Of a DNA stretch of 64,000 bases, positions 54,826 to 64,000 are shown piece by piece (positions within the stretch are counted from its first letter, which is position 1; every line of letters begins with the position of its first letter). The DNA comes from Tuctoria greenei (taxonomy: Eukaryota; Streptophyta; Magnoliopsida; Poales; Poaceae), in contig JAYESD010000001.1 in assembly GCA_036927565.1 (NCBI GenBank), positions 9,982,001 through 10,046,000 on the forward strand, written 5' to 3'. The translations under genes and the position numbers were made by a program. The notes below the pieces were generated by a model. That model made no database searches. It had not been told where the DNA came from and saw only the letters and a program-made list of their open reading frames with translations.

Positions 54826-55366
54826 TGGATCAATCTAAGGTGAGAGCTTTGGCTAAGGGGTAAAGAACGATCGAGCACTCAAGGAAGAAGGCGAAAATTT
54901 AAGCTGTGGGGTTTGAGTAATGAAGGAATTGTTCCCTCTAACAAAGGTTTCCTTTTTTAATCACCCTCGCAGTGCCTGAGTACTCCGAGTGAAGGTTCAT
55001 ACCGCACCGCTCAACACACGACACCCATGACAACGGGTCCTACATCCCCGCTCTGACGCGCTGGCCCAGTCGGTCAGCTGCCTCAGGAAGCCGCTGAAGC
55101 GACTCCCATAATGGCGAAGCGAGCAAAAGTGCTATAGCTTCATCGGGAACCATCGCGGTTAAAGGCACCGCGGAAGAAGAGATATTACAGCAAGCAAAGA
55201 TCCCGGTGTTGTAGTCTCTCAACCAGAGGAGGACGCGTGGCGACGTTGGCAGAAGCGCCCATCGCTTCGGCTGTCCAAGACAGAATCTAAAGCCCAATGC
55301 AGAAAACATGGAAAGGGCTCCACCTTTGGACTCTTCACCACGTCCCAAGGTGGACCCAGGGGCCAC
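54826..55366. other. T3 noncoding DNA between antisense ORF and LTR
   Basis: Leader/promoter side of the antisense ORF and the polypurine tract (about 55345-55366). Open frames here lack family features. No gene supported. Confidence 0.6.
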
Positions 55367-55817
55367 TGTCGGTACCCTGCAGACGGGGTACCCTCGCACA
55401 CAGGATGATGACACTGAGGCACGTCCAGAGCCGCCAAATGTTCCATAGGTATCAATACCTCTGACTCCCTCAAGATCGAGCTTTGGTGCAACCACGTAAG
55501 CCATGAAGATGGGACTTGGCCCCTCCGGTGTGATGGGCTCCTGAGATGCCACGTGTAGGGACGGGACCTCACCCAATCTTTGGGGAGTGCCCCGGTATAG
55601 CCACGTGGCACGGAATGCCAGGATTAGCACCCCCCACGGGAAAGGGCCCGGAGCTCCTACGTCCCCTGACGAGCCCCAGAGTTGTCACTCGTCACGGAGG
55701 ACCAGGTTTGACCTCCCCAGCGGAGATCAGCCCTGACGCTGCCACGTTTCCCGCAACTCGCCTCGGACGATAAGATGCAGGAGTCAAGGGATGGTCTGCC
55801 CTGATCAAGTCAAGCAT
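55367..55817 (+). repeat. T3 3' LTR, 5' part
   Basis: Begins TGTCGGTACCCTGC, like T1. It has GCCACGTG boxes near 55552 and 55599 and a GGAGCTCC box near 55649. It is cut at 55817 by the G1-family LTR L4. Confidence 0.75.
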
Positions 55818-57410
55818 TGTGACACCCAGTTCCAAAAATGAACCAAGTGAATGCATATGTGTGCCCAGGACGTTCAACACACATACACGAGTGCATTCAC
55901 AAAACGATATACAGAAAATTACCACAGAACAAGATTAATTAACCAAATTTTATTAAAAAAACCATATTATCCTCGATTACAGGCTATAATGAAAATTAAT
56001 GACAAGTTTCAACTAATGCGGCGGAAATAACCAATTAAGCAAACTAAGCAAATAGGATAGCGCAGCTCCAACACTCCACAGGCAAATCTGACGGCAGACA
56101 CGGCCTAGAACTTCGCATTATCACCATTAAACTCCCAATCCTGACCTGCAACTATTGGTGGGGGAATTGCAAGAGTGAGTACATGTCGTACTCAGCAAGT
56201 GTGGAAAATATGACATGTAGCTTAACAAATGATGACATTAATAAGGCTAAGTGCTGAAAAGTACATTAAAACATTTGAAAAAGCATCATATTATATGTAT
56301 GTGAAATAAACCCATCATAAACCATATAGTCATCATAATATCATTCCGTATTTCAATATCCATCATCATAATTTAATCCATAACCAGCCATAACCATCAC
56401 GAAACCAAAACCATCCCAAATCCCAATTTCCCTCTAATCATTTGAGGGTCCAGGTTGCTCATAACCGGGAGCACGGCTATCATGATAGTTTTTAAGAGAC
56501 TCTAGAGAGGTTGTACCACTTTACCCAGGTGTTTGTGATTTCATCACCTTTCGATGACTAGAACCTCTATTATGTCGTCTGACACTTCTGCCGGTGTGTG
56601 GCCAAGAGATCACAAAATAGCCTTTACAAAGGGATTGCTAGCCTATTTAGACCCCACTAAGTTTTCACTGGTAGCGATGCCTCCAACTGAGCACATCTTC
56701 AACCAAGGGCCCCCTCTTGAGCCATTCGGATCCCAGGGTAGTCCCACCAATCATCAACAAACCCAATCTGACTACCCCTTCCCCAAGCATCCTTAATGGT
56801 CCAAATAGCACTGGCAAAGTCCTAATTAATCAGCTACGCCGCATTCATACTTGGCCTCGTGGTGGCACTATAATTCCTGGATGGTCGCTGCACGAACCGG
56901 TCCTTAGATCTAAAGCAAGCAAACCACCACAACATCCAACCCATCCAGATATCACGTCTGCTTAGATCACCCATTACCATGTCATGTTAAACAGTTCATC
57001 TTAACCATAATCTCATTAATGCATAAATAAATAATATAGTTTTTTTCCTATCCCCATTTAATTAAGCGAAGAAAAAAGGTAAAAATCCCTTCCTGACTCG
57101 CTACCATGTATTCCAGGTGACAAGGGTGGTTAAACAACGCTAGTAAACTTCCTATCATAGGATTTCCCATCAAAATTGACACAAGCATGCAGTTTTGCAA
57201 ATAAAGCATTTATTTCAAAATAGGATCAATATGCTTCAATGACACTTGCCTTGCTCTTGGGATTGGTTCGGGTCAAAGCCTTCAAACTCTTGGTGCTGGA
57301 GATCCTCCGCGGCACTCTCTAGCACAAATCCGTCTAATCCGCACAATAACATACAAGACAAGAAACACAATCAAATAGTGCACAAATATTACTCAATATG
57401 ACATGACATG
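55818..57410 (-). repeat. L4: G1-family LTR, 3' part, minus strand
   Basis: Begins TGTGACACCCAGTTCC and aligns with 5640-7285 of the reference G1 LTR, to ATGACATGACATG, where T2 is inserted. The candidate left flank is AGCAT (55813-55817). Its remaining 5' part would lie beyond T2, outside the window. Overlapping short frames are not genes. Confidence 0.85.
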
Positions 57411-58254
57411 TGTCGGAGTCTGGTTTCGGCAATTCTTTCGGCACTACTATCTATAGACCGCGGAGTTTCTTAGTTCGGTTGGGGCGCGCAGAGATTCAGA
57501 GCAAGATGGAGATTTGACACGAGGATTTACGTGGTTCAGGCCACCTGAGCGTAATACCCTACTCCACGGGTGTGTGTTGTTGTTGTATTGAGCGTATGAG
57601 CGCTAGTGTGAGAGAGAGGCTAAAAAAAAGTTTCTATGTGTATCGGTTGGCCAGTCCTTTTATAGTACAAGGGCTGGACATTACATCATTGGCCTGACCC
57701 GACATGTGGCCCTGTTGGTTACTGATGACTAATACACAGTTAAATGTGCTTAATTCCCTTTAATAGCGTGGTAACGCCCCTTAATGGTGGCGTTACTGGT
57801 ATTAAGAGTCATCCGATCGTGTGTCATTAGCATTAATGACACATAATCAGGTCTTGAAGTCTTTAATGTTCCTTGAAGGTCCGAGCCATTGGAGGTCCAC
57901 CAATCTGCCTGTTGAGGTTGAAGGTCCAGCGGTTGAACGCTTGGCAGCTCCGGAGCTTACCATCTTGGACAAGTAGGTCCGGTGTTGTTGTACACATGTC
58001 GGTACTGTAGCGTCCCTCTGTCGGGGGTTAGGTCCGGGGGTGCCACACATGTATCTAGTCTGGAGCTTTCCCATGTATGGAATGTAGCTCTGGTTTTATG
58101 ATACACGTGGCGGCATTGGAACTAACCATACGAGGGAAGCATGTCCGGTTCCGAGTGACATGTGGGGCCTTCGGGGGTCTTCAACTTAGATAGGTGGAGT
58201 TCCTTTGCACTCTTTGTAGTTCCATGGGGTATCCGGTACGCAGGGTACCGACAG
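57411..58254 (-). repeat. T2 3' LTR (844 bp)
   Basis: On the minus strand begins TGTCGGTACCCTGCGTACC and ends AGACTCCGACA. GTGGAGTAGGGTATTACGCT is conserved with T1 (minus, about 57548-57568). The TATA box is near 57660 on the minus strand (CTATAAAAGG). The internal side starts GTGGCCCCCTGGGCCCACC on the plus strand, the reverse of the T1 polypurine tract. Confidence 0.93.
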
Positions 58255-58792
58255 TGGCCCCCTGGGCCCACCTCTGGAAGGGACCCTTTGTGTTAAGTCA
58301 TTCTGTCGGAGGTGGGTCCATCTTTCGATTTATGCATCGTGTCTTCAAGGGTTTTTGGATGTGCCGTTGAGGTGGTGGTTTGCAGTTAAACCATCGCCAC
58401 GTGGCATCTTCTGGACGTGGCAGGTGAGATTTGCGCGTGCGGATCTCACGCAATTGAAGGTCACCGGTTCCCAATACGAAAATTGTATAGGTTCCGCACG
58501 CCGTGTCAGGCCGCTGCCTTGGGTTTCCCGCCTCTCATCATGACAACTGTTCACTTGGGGTAAGGACCTCGACTTGATTGTCTGGGTGGCCCCAGGCCCC
58601 TTTGTCATTGGCAGGGTGAAATTTTTGAAATGTATCCTTGGCCCTTTTGCGGTTTTCATGCAAGCATTGCGGAGGCTTACTTAAGAAGGAAAGTGCGCAC
58701 GGGTTGAAGACTCTTTACGCCTTTGATCATCTTTGCGCTCAGGGCCTCTCAACCTCCACGTAACTTTCCATCCTTTGCTCCCCTTTGTCGCG
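58255..58792 (+). other. T2 noncoding DNA: polypurine tract and upstream region of the antisense ORF
   Basis: Polypurine tract (minus strand) at 58255-58275, then a sequence shared with T1 42575-43091. Likely contains the antisense ORF promoter; no clear TATA box beyond a weak ACTTAAGAAGG near 58679. Confidence 0.6.
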
Positions 58793-61700
58793 ATGGAGTT
58801 GGGTCTCCGCCGGAGCCGTCTTATGAGCGATGACGATCTGAAGAAGGTCTGGATCTACATGGGGTGGTCTAGCGACTCCTTCAACCATCTGGTCCGCATC
58901 GGCAAGCTCCCGTTCAAGAAGAAGCGCACCGGCGACATGGTGTACTTCTCTGCATACACCATGGTGGGGCTGATCCCACCTTTCTCAACTTTCCTCTTGA
59001 TGCGGTTAGACTTCTATGGTCTGCAGTTGTACTACCTTGGCCCCCACTCTATTCTTCTTGTGTCAACATTTGTCCACTTATGCGAGATATGGGTGGGTAT
59101 TCCCCCCTACATCGAGCTTTTTTGTACCTTCTTCACCATCCACACCACCGGCAAGAGTTCTGAGTATCTTGGCTTCTATTATTTTGTGAAGCGCAAGAAA
59201 TTCCCCCACAAGTACTTGAGGTTGTTTCCTTCTGGCAAGTGGGACGACTGGAACAAGGATTGGATTATTGTCACGGTAGAGGAGCACGAGAAGTTGGAGC
59301 TTCCTGAAGGTCTTCCTAATGTTGACACTGACGCATGGAGTGTGGTTTCGATGCTGTCAGAGGCCTTCAACCCTGCCTTGACCAGGATCCGCGAATGTGT
59401 AGGAGGGGTGACCCCCTAGATTGTCTTCTGCAACTTCCTGGTCAACAGGTGGGCTCTGCTGAAGAAGAGGGAGAAGCTCGCCTGGGCCCTCAACAACATG
59501 ATGGATGATGATTGGATTGAAACCGGTCTGAAGTCCAATTTGGAAGGCGCTACTTTGGAGCTTCATCTCAAGAAGTTCTAGCATGGCATTGATGTCGAGG
59601 GCGACGACTTCACTCCGTCGGCGGCTTTCCTCCCTCTGAACATGGTGGCAGAGTTCAGCAGGGAGCTCCGGAGGAGCATGCTGGTGCTTGACGACCTCGG
59701 TGAGGTAGAGAGGCGTCCGACCACTAGATTGGTCATCCCCGGAGCTTCCGAGGGTGGTCCCGCTTACGCCCCAAGCCAAAGAGCTTAAGTCATAGGCAAG
59801 GGCAAAGAGTTTGTTGAGCCCTCTAGCCGAAAGAGGAAGTTGAAGCACTCTGACGGGAGGTCCATCAGACCTGCTCCTTCCACAACATCTCCTTCTCCCC
59901 GGCGGAGGAGGTCTTCGACAGCGACACCAACTCTAGCATCGGCGTCTCCTCGGGACGTCAGCTCCGACTGTGTGACTCTGGCACCAGGGCCAGCTAAGGG
60001 CTTTAGGTCTGAGGGTCCTTCTCAGTCAAGGGGGGCCCCACCGAGGCGTCGCTGATGGCAGCAGCAAGCTCCGGAGAGCCTTTTGGAGTTGCTTCATCAG
60101 TTGCGACTGGGTCGGGCTCTGAGCGTCCAGTGAAGAGGTTTCGTGCTAGCTGGAGCGGAAGCCTTCCAAGGTAAATTTGCTTGTTTACCTTAGTTTGTTA
60201 CTTTTGTTGTAACCATATTTTGAGCTTCTTTATCCTTCATCCAAAGGGCATCCAAAAAAATGGTTGAAGCTCCGGTTCTTGTGACAACAACTGTTGTTGT
60301 GCAGGCGGAGGCTCCGGCTCCAATTCCAGCGCCACCCCAGGTGGTGGCTGAGGTCGCGGCAGCTTTGGTGCCAACTGTCGTGGTTCTGGACCTCGACTCA
60401 TCTCCCGAAGCTCCCATGGTAGCGCTGGACCATGGAAATGAAGACGTACCAGTGGCACCTGCTCCGGAGGCTAAAGCTCCGGTTTTGGATGTTGCGATGA
60501 TGGATGCTCCGGCCTCAGAGCCGGAGGTAGCTGCAGTTCCGGCCTTAGGGCTGGATGTTATTGAAGCCCCAGCGGCAGAGCTGGTGGTTCATGAAGTTCT
60601 AGCGCCTGAGCCGGTTGTCGTGGAGGTGCCGGCACCCGCACCGGTGGAGGTCGAAGCACCGACGCCTGAACCAGCAGTGGAGGAGGCACCAGCGCCGGAG
60701 CCGGAGGTGGCCTCAGCTCCGGCTGAGTCTTCAATGCCTACCCCGAAGGTGGTAGTTCCGGAGGTACCTGTGCCTGAGCCAGGGTGCCAAGACAAAGAGA
60801 CTGGTCCTCTGCCTGAGGGACCAGTTGTTGATGACCTGGCGGTGGGACCTTCGAAGCTGACTCCGGAGGTAGAAGCTCCCGTTCCCGGACCTTCCTCGGC
60901 GACGACTGAGGCACTCCCGGAGGGCGGCCCTAGTGTCGCGGAAGCTCAGGAGACCACTCTTGTAGAGTGGGACCCAATTTTCGTAATGGAGAACCTGCTG
61001 GAGTCAGTGGAGAGGACCCCGTCAGGTCCGGGGCCAATCCCCCTGTCGTTATCCATCGACAACGCCTGCTCCAGCCTTCGTCAAGTCTAGCTTGCCTTTT
61101 ATCACGACAGCAAGGCCCTCGAGGAGGAGCGCCAAATCCTTAGGAGGTGGCACAACCGGCTCCAATTCTAGAACAAGGTGGCGCAAACACGACTGGCCGA
61201 CGACAAGGAGTGGGTCAAGAGGGAGAAGGCCCGGATGGAGTACTGGGGCCAACTGCTGGATGAGAGGGAAAACATGGTGCGATCCCTCGACAATCAGTCC
61301 CGGGCTATATACGAACAAGCCCTGGCTGCTAATGAAGCAGCGAATGATCGCCAGGAGAAGCTCAATACCATCCACGAAAGCCTCGTCAAGCGCGGGAGGG
61401 TATTGACGAGCGAGAGAAGAAGCTTGAAGAGGAAGAGCAGAAACTCCTGGAGCTGAGGGATGACCTCATGAAGAGGGAGGAGGAGCTTGCCCAAAGGCTG
61501 GCTCTGGGTGACAAGAGCCTTGTGGAGCGCACCCAAAAGATGGAGGAGCGCTGCAAGAGCGAGGAGGAGAAGGCTTGGCAGCGGGGACAGGACCTTACCA
61601 AAAGGGAGGTCAAAGTCTTTGTCGGGGAGAAGAAGGTGTGGGGCCAGGAGAAAGACATGGTTGACCGCCAGAACAAGATCCACGTCCAGGAGAAGGAGCT

Positions 61701-62193
61701 TGCCAACCTTGAAAAGCAAGTTGTTGAGGGTATTCAGCAGCACGCCAAGGAGGTTGAGCGCCTTGCTCGGGAGGGTTCGGAGCTTGTGGCGGCCAAGAGG
61801 TCCTTGGAAGAGATTTGAGGCTCAAGGGCTGCAGAGTCCCAACAAGTACGGGACTTCTTGGGCAAATCCAATGACGCGCTGACACCGTTGGGCTTTAGTC
61901 TTGTGCGTCCGGACAATCCGGAGCCGGAGCTGGACCATGCGTTGAAGGTACTGAGCTCGGTTGGCAACAAACTCAACAAGATGGGCGATTTCATCATGGA
62001 TCAGATGGAAACTAAATGAAAATCCCTGGCAAAGAACGTCGCAGAGTACATGCTCACGTGCTACACAAGTCGGGATCCTCACTTCCCACTAAATCCGATG
62101 CTTGAAGGTCCCATCAACGGAGAGGGAGATGCCGCCAAGACCAGCGTGTCGGAGGTTGCCCAGAAGGTCGCCTCGTCCTTTCGTAGAGTTTAG
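58793..62193 (+). pseudogene. T2 antisense ORF (putative gypsy-type transposon domain plus coiled coil), with intron
   Basis: ATG at 58793 (MELGLRRSRLMSDDDLKK). The N-terminal domain is open to 59417 and well kept (MGWSSDSFNHLVRIGKLPFKK, MVGLIPPFSTFLLMRLDFYGL, ELFCTFFTIHTTGKSSEYLGFYYF). Stops at 59417-59419, about 59579 and about 59786. Basic segment SSRKRKLKHSDGRSIRP, then intron 60171-60246. Exon 2 has the Val-Glu-Ala-Pro repeat (EAPAPEPEVASAP type), one copy of the unit doubled in T1 (SIDNACSSLRQV), a TAG near 61088, a coiled coil (61178-61820) and the conserved end (LTCYTSRDPHFPLNP...SSFRRV) with stop at 62191-62193. It lies opposite to T2 gag-pol. Function unknown; its retention in T1, T2 and T3 suggests it mattered to the elements. 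Confidence 0.87.
60171..60246 (+). other. Predicted 76-nt intron of the T2 antisense ORF
   Basis: CTTCCAAG|GTAAATTTGC ... TTCATCCAAAG|GGCATCC. Splicing joins SWSGSLPR to ASKKMVEAP, the counterpart of T1. The acceptor AAAG is weaker than CACAG in T1. Confidence 0.7.
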
Positions 62194-62420
62194 GACTTTC
62201 TCCTTGTAGCTCCCACTTGTATCTTCTCTTCTTTTCTCCAATTTTGTAATCTCTTGTCTTCAGATGAATGAAATCCAATGAAATCCAAGAAATTTGTGAA
62301 TTTCATTTTTTGTCTTCAACCTTTGTCTCACTTGGCCCCCTGGTAGATGTACACAATTTGATTGCAAACATGTACAAAAAGGATGTAGCATTTTGTTGAA
62401 GACTTATGTGCTTCGAACTT
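62194..62420. other. T2 noncoding DNA after the antisense ORF
   Basis: T-rich 3' end of the antisense ORF (TTTGTAATCTC, AATGAATGAAATCC near 62250-62290), suitable for polyadenylation of the antisense transcript. No gene. Confidence 0.55.
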
Positions 62421-62710
62421 GTAGAGTATAGGTCCAAAGTCGTCGACAGCAGGGGCCCCCTGAGGTTGTCAGAGCTTAGTAGCTCCGGCAGCGACCACTG
62501 TCAACACGTAGAGCGTCGACAGCAGACCCCATTGGGGTGTCCTACTACCATCTTTTCTTCATGTTGACGGCTGGACCCCTGGATTTTGTCGGGACTTGGT
62601 AGCTCCGGCGACGCCTACTATCAGTGTTTAAAACATCGACAGCGGCCCACCTTAGGGGATGTCGAAGCTTTGATAGCTCCGGCGTCATCCACCATCATCA
62701 TGAGATTTTT
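62421..62710. repeat. T2 3'-region tandem repeats
   Basis: Degenerate units of about 95-100 bp with TTAGTAGCTCCGGC / TTGGTAGCTCCGGC / TTGATAGCTCCGGC near 62474, 62594 and 62669, and CGTCGACAGC / ATCGACAGC between them. Same region as the T1 hairpin arrays and the 70-bp repeats at 5469. Confidence 0.75.
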
Positions 62711-63421
62711 ATTTTTCCTGCACACTGAAGCCAAGAAAAATAGTAAAATCTATTTCTTATCTATAACTCATTTGCGGCTTACTATTCCCGAAATAATTTT
62801 TTAGGTCGACGGCAATTCTATATACAATCAAGTGCATTTGTTTATTTTCTCCAGGTCCGATCATTTTTTGGACTCACCTTACTCAGACCTGGTGGGGTGT
62901 AGGTAGAGTGGCGTACTTAGGGTGCAGGACCAGGCTAAGTCGATAGCACACTCCGGACCTAGATTGGCTTGGCGTTCAGGCGAGTAGGACATTCAACAAT
63001 GTTAAGACCCGAAACAATTAACAATGCAACTTGAATTATATATGAATTGTTCGAGCTAAAGTTTCTTGAGAATTGCACAACTTTGTTATAGGCAAGAAAG
63101 AGAAAAATAAAGAAGAATGAGCCTGTACAAAATAAATGCACGTGGAGTCTATTTTCACATAATGATGTCTTTCATTATAGGTTTGGGGTACAGGGGAGAC
63201 AAGTACACTCTTAGGGTACAGAACCAAGCTAAGTGTGTTGCATTTCTTGTTTGACCCAGGGTAACTAGATACACTTTTAGTTCTGAGACTGTGTCAAGTG
63301 TTGCTTGAACTTTGTGGACCTTCCGGGAAAGGTCCGGCTGTCCTCTTGGAGGAGCTACCTGACTCTGTACAATGACGCTATAACATACATCATATGTAAT
63401 TATAGACTCACCTCCGTGATA
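62711..63421 (-). other. T2 noncoding region downstream of pol
   Basis: Reverse counterpart of T1 27914-28648. No supported gene; short frames are chance. Confidence 0.65.
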
Positions 63422-64000
63422 TTAAGCGTAGAACTTACAGAGGTGCTCAATGTTCCAAGAATTAGGGAGCGGTGTCCCATCCTCAGTTGCCAAGCGAACG
63501 CATCCGGGACGAGATACTTTGATCACTCGAAAGGGTCCTTCGCAACTGGGGGAAAGTTTGTTTAACCCTTCTCGAGTTTGTATTCTCCATAGCACCAGAT
63601 CGCCTTCCTCGAGCTGTCGATTATGCACATGCCTTTGGTGATAGCGCCGGAGCGCTTGGTAGTATCGTGCATTTCGAACAACTACTCGGAACCTTCCATC
63701 TTCAACGAGTTCAAGGTCTTCACGCCGGAGCTGGTCCTGCGTGGCTTCGTCGAAGGTCCAGACCAGGAGCGACCCCAAGGTGATTTCCAGATGAAGGACT
63801 GCTTCAGCTCCGTACACCAGGAAGAAGGGTGTCTCTCCAGTTGACCGGTTTTTAATCGTCTTGTCTGCCCACAAGGTGGGCGGAAGCTCTTCAATCCAGT
63901 TGGCTCCATGTTTTTTCAGGCGCTCATATGTGCGCGTCTTGAGTCCTTTTAGGATTTATGCATTTGCTCTCTCATCTTGGCCATTGCTTGCCGGGTGAGC
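63422..64000 (-). pseudogene. T2 integrase, C-terminal part, cut by window edge
   Basis: Minus strand, entering at HPASNGQDERANA, so the third catalytic Glu is present here (Lys in T1). A TAA at 63956-63958 follows, then the frame continues: ILKGLKT, WIEELPPTLWAD, TGETPFFLVYGAEAVLHLEITLG, HNRQLEEGDLVLWRIQTREGLN, FRVIKVSRPGCVRL, NIEHLCKFYA, ending at 63422-63424. Apart from the TAA the frame looks open across the visible part. Confidence 0.9.

Larger units (their letters stand above)
51809..55817 (+). mobile_element. T3: divergent Tat-type Gypsy, 3' part
   Basis: Contains a noncoding stretch (51809-52100), an antisense ORF on the minus strand (54825 to about 52110), a noncoding stretch, the polypurine tract AAGGTGGACCCAGGGGCC and the start of a 3' LTR (55367). 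The layout matches T1 but the sequence is clearly different. Its pol half is not in this block. The Tat-type 70-bp repeats at 5469-5639 may be its left part, with G1 inserted between (inference). Confidence 0.75.
57411..64000 (-). mobile_element. T2: Tat-lineage Gypsy, 3' half, minus strand, cut by window edge
   Basis: From right to left: integrase (64000 to 63422), noncoding, hairpin repeats, antisense ORF (on the plus strand), polypurine tract and 3' LTR (58254 to 57411). Same layout and close sequence to T1, so the two are members of one family. Left candidate duplication ACATG (57406-57410); the other end is outside. Confidence 0.92.

Noticed and set aside
1..64000. Host gene, tRNA, CRISPR, phage or bacterial operon
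   Set aside because: Almost all sizeable stretches are accounted for by LTR retrotransposon parts; no other gene family motif or tRNA-like cloverleaf was found by eye.

Overview
The window is plant nuclear DNA made almost entirely of nested LTR retrotransposons. I see no host gene, tRNA, CRISPR or bacterial feature. The element types point to a large-genome monocot, most likely a grass: SIRE/Maximus-type Copia, a chromodomain Gypsy with 2.8-kb LTRs, Tat-lineage Gypsy with an antisense extra ORF, and a 5S-carrying Cassandra TRIM. That assignment is inference. Nearly every gag and pol frame is broken, so this is a fossil nest.

Layout. 1-2382: 5' part of a minus-strand Copia (C0) inserted in a plus-strand LTR (L0, to 3893) of the Gypsy family G1. 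3894-5639: unassigned DNA, a Tat-like LTR fragment, a Cassandra array (about 4626-5468) and 70-bp tandem repeats. 5640-48092: element G1 on the minus strand, split inside its reverse transcriptase by a 33.2-kb Tat element (T1, 10740-43963, 852-bp LTRs, target duplication GCATA). T1 itself carries two Copia elements, C1 (13011-23291, duplication GTCCT) and C2 (28906-38621, duplication GAGAC), so the nest is three levels deep with exact junctions. 46525-51808: the 5' LTR of G1 holding a solo LTR of its own family (E2, duplication CAAAT), with about 1.5 kb (50.31-51.81 kb) inverted in place. 51809-55817: 3' part of a divergent Tat element (T3). 55818-57410: another G1 LTR piece (L4). 57411-64000: 3' half of a minus-strand Tat element (T2), sister to T1, running off the right edge.

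How the parts work. Each family has the usual gag-protease-RT-RNase H-integrase set (integrase before RT in Copia). The Tat elements add an archaeal-type RNase H and an antisense ORF with a predicted 76-nt intron at the same place in T1 and T2. The strongest unexplained signal is in the LTRs. The U3 regions of C0 (Copia) and G1 (Gypsy) share pairs of a 12-bp palindrome (CGGACTAGTCCG and variants) spaced 20-21 bp, the pairs recurring at about 51 bp. C1 has AGCTCCGG/AGGTCCGG boxes also spaced about 20 bp, and the T1 LTR has a 55-bp repeat with a CANNTG box in each unit. Unrelated retrotransposons in this genome seem to carry phased TCCG-core upstream arrays.
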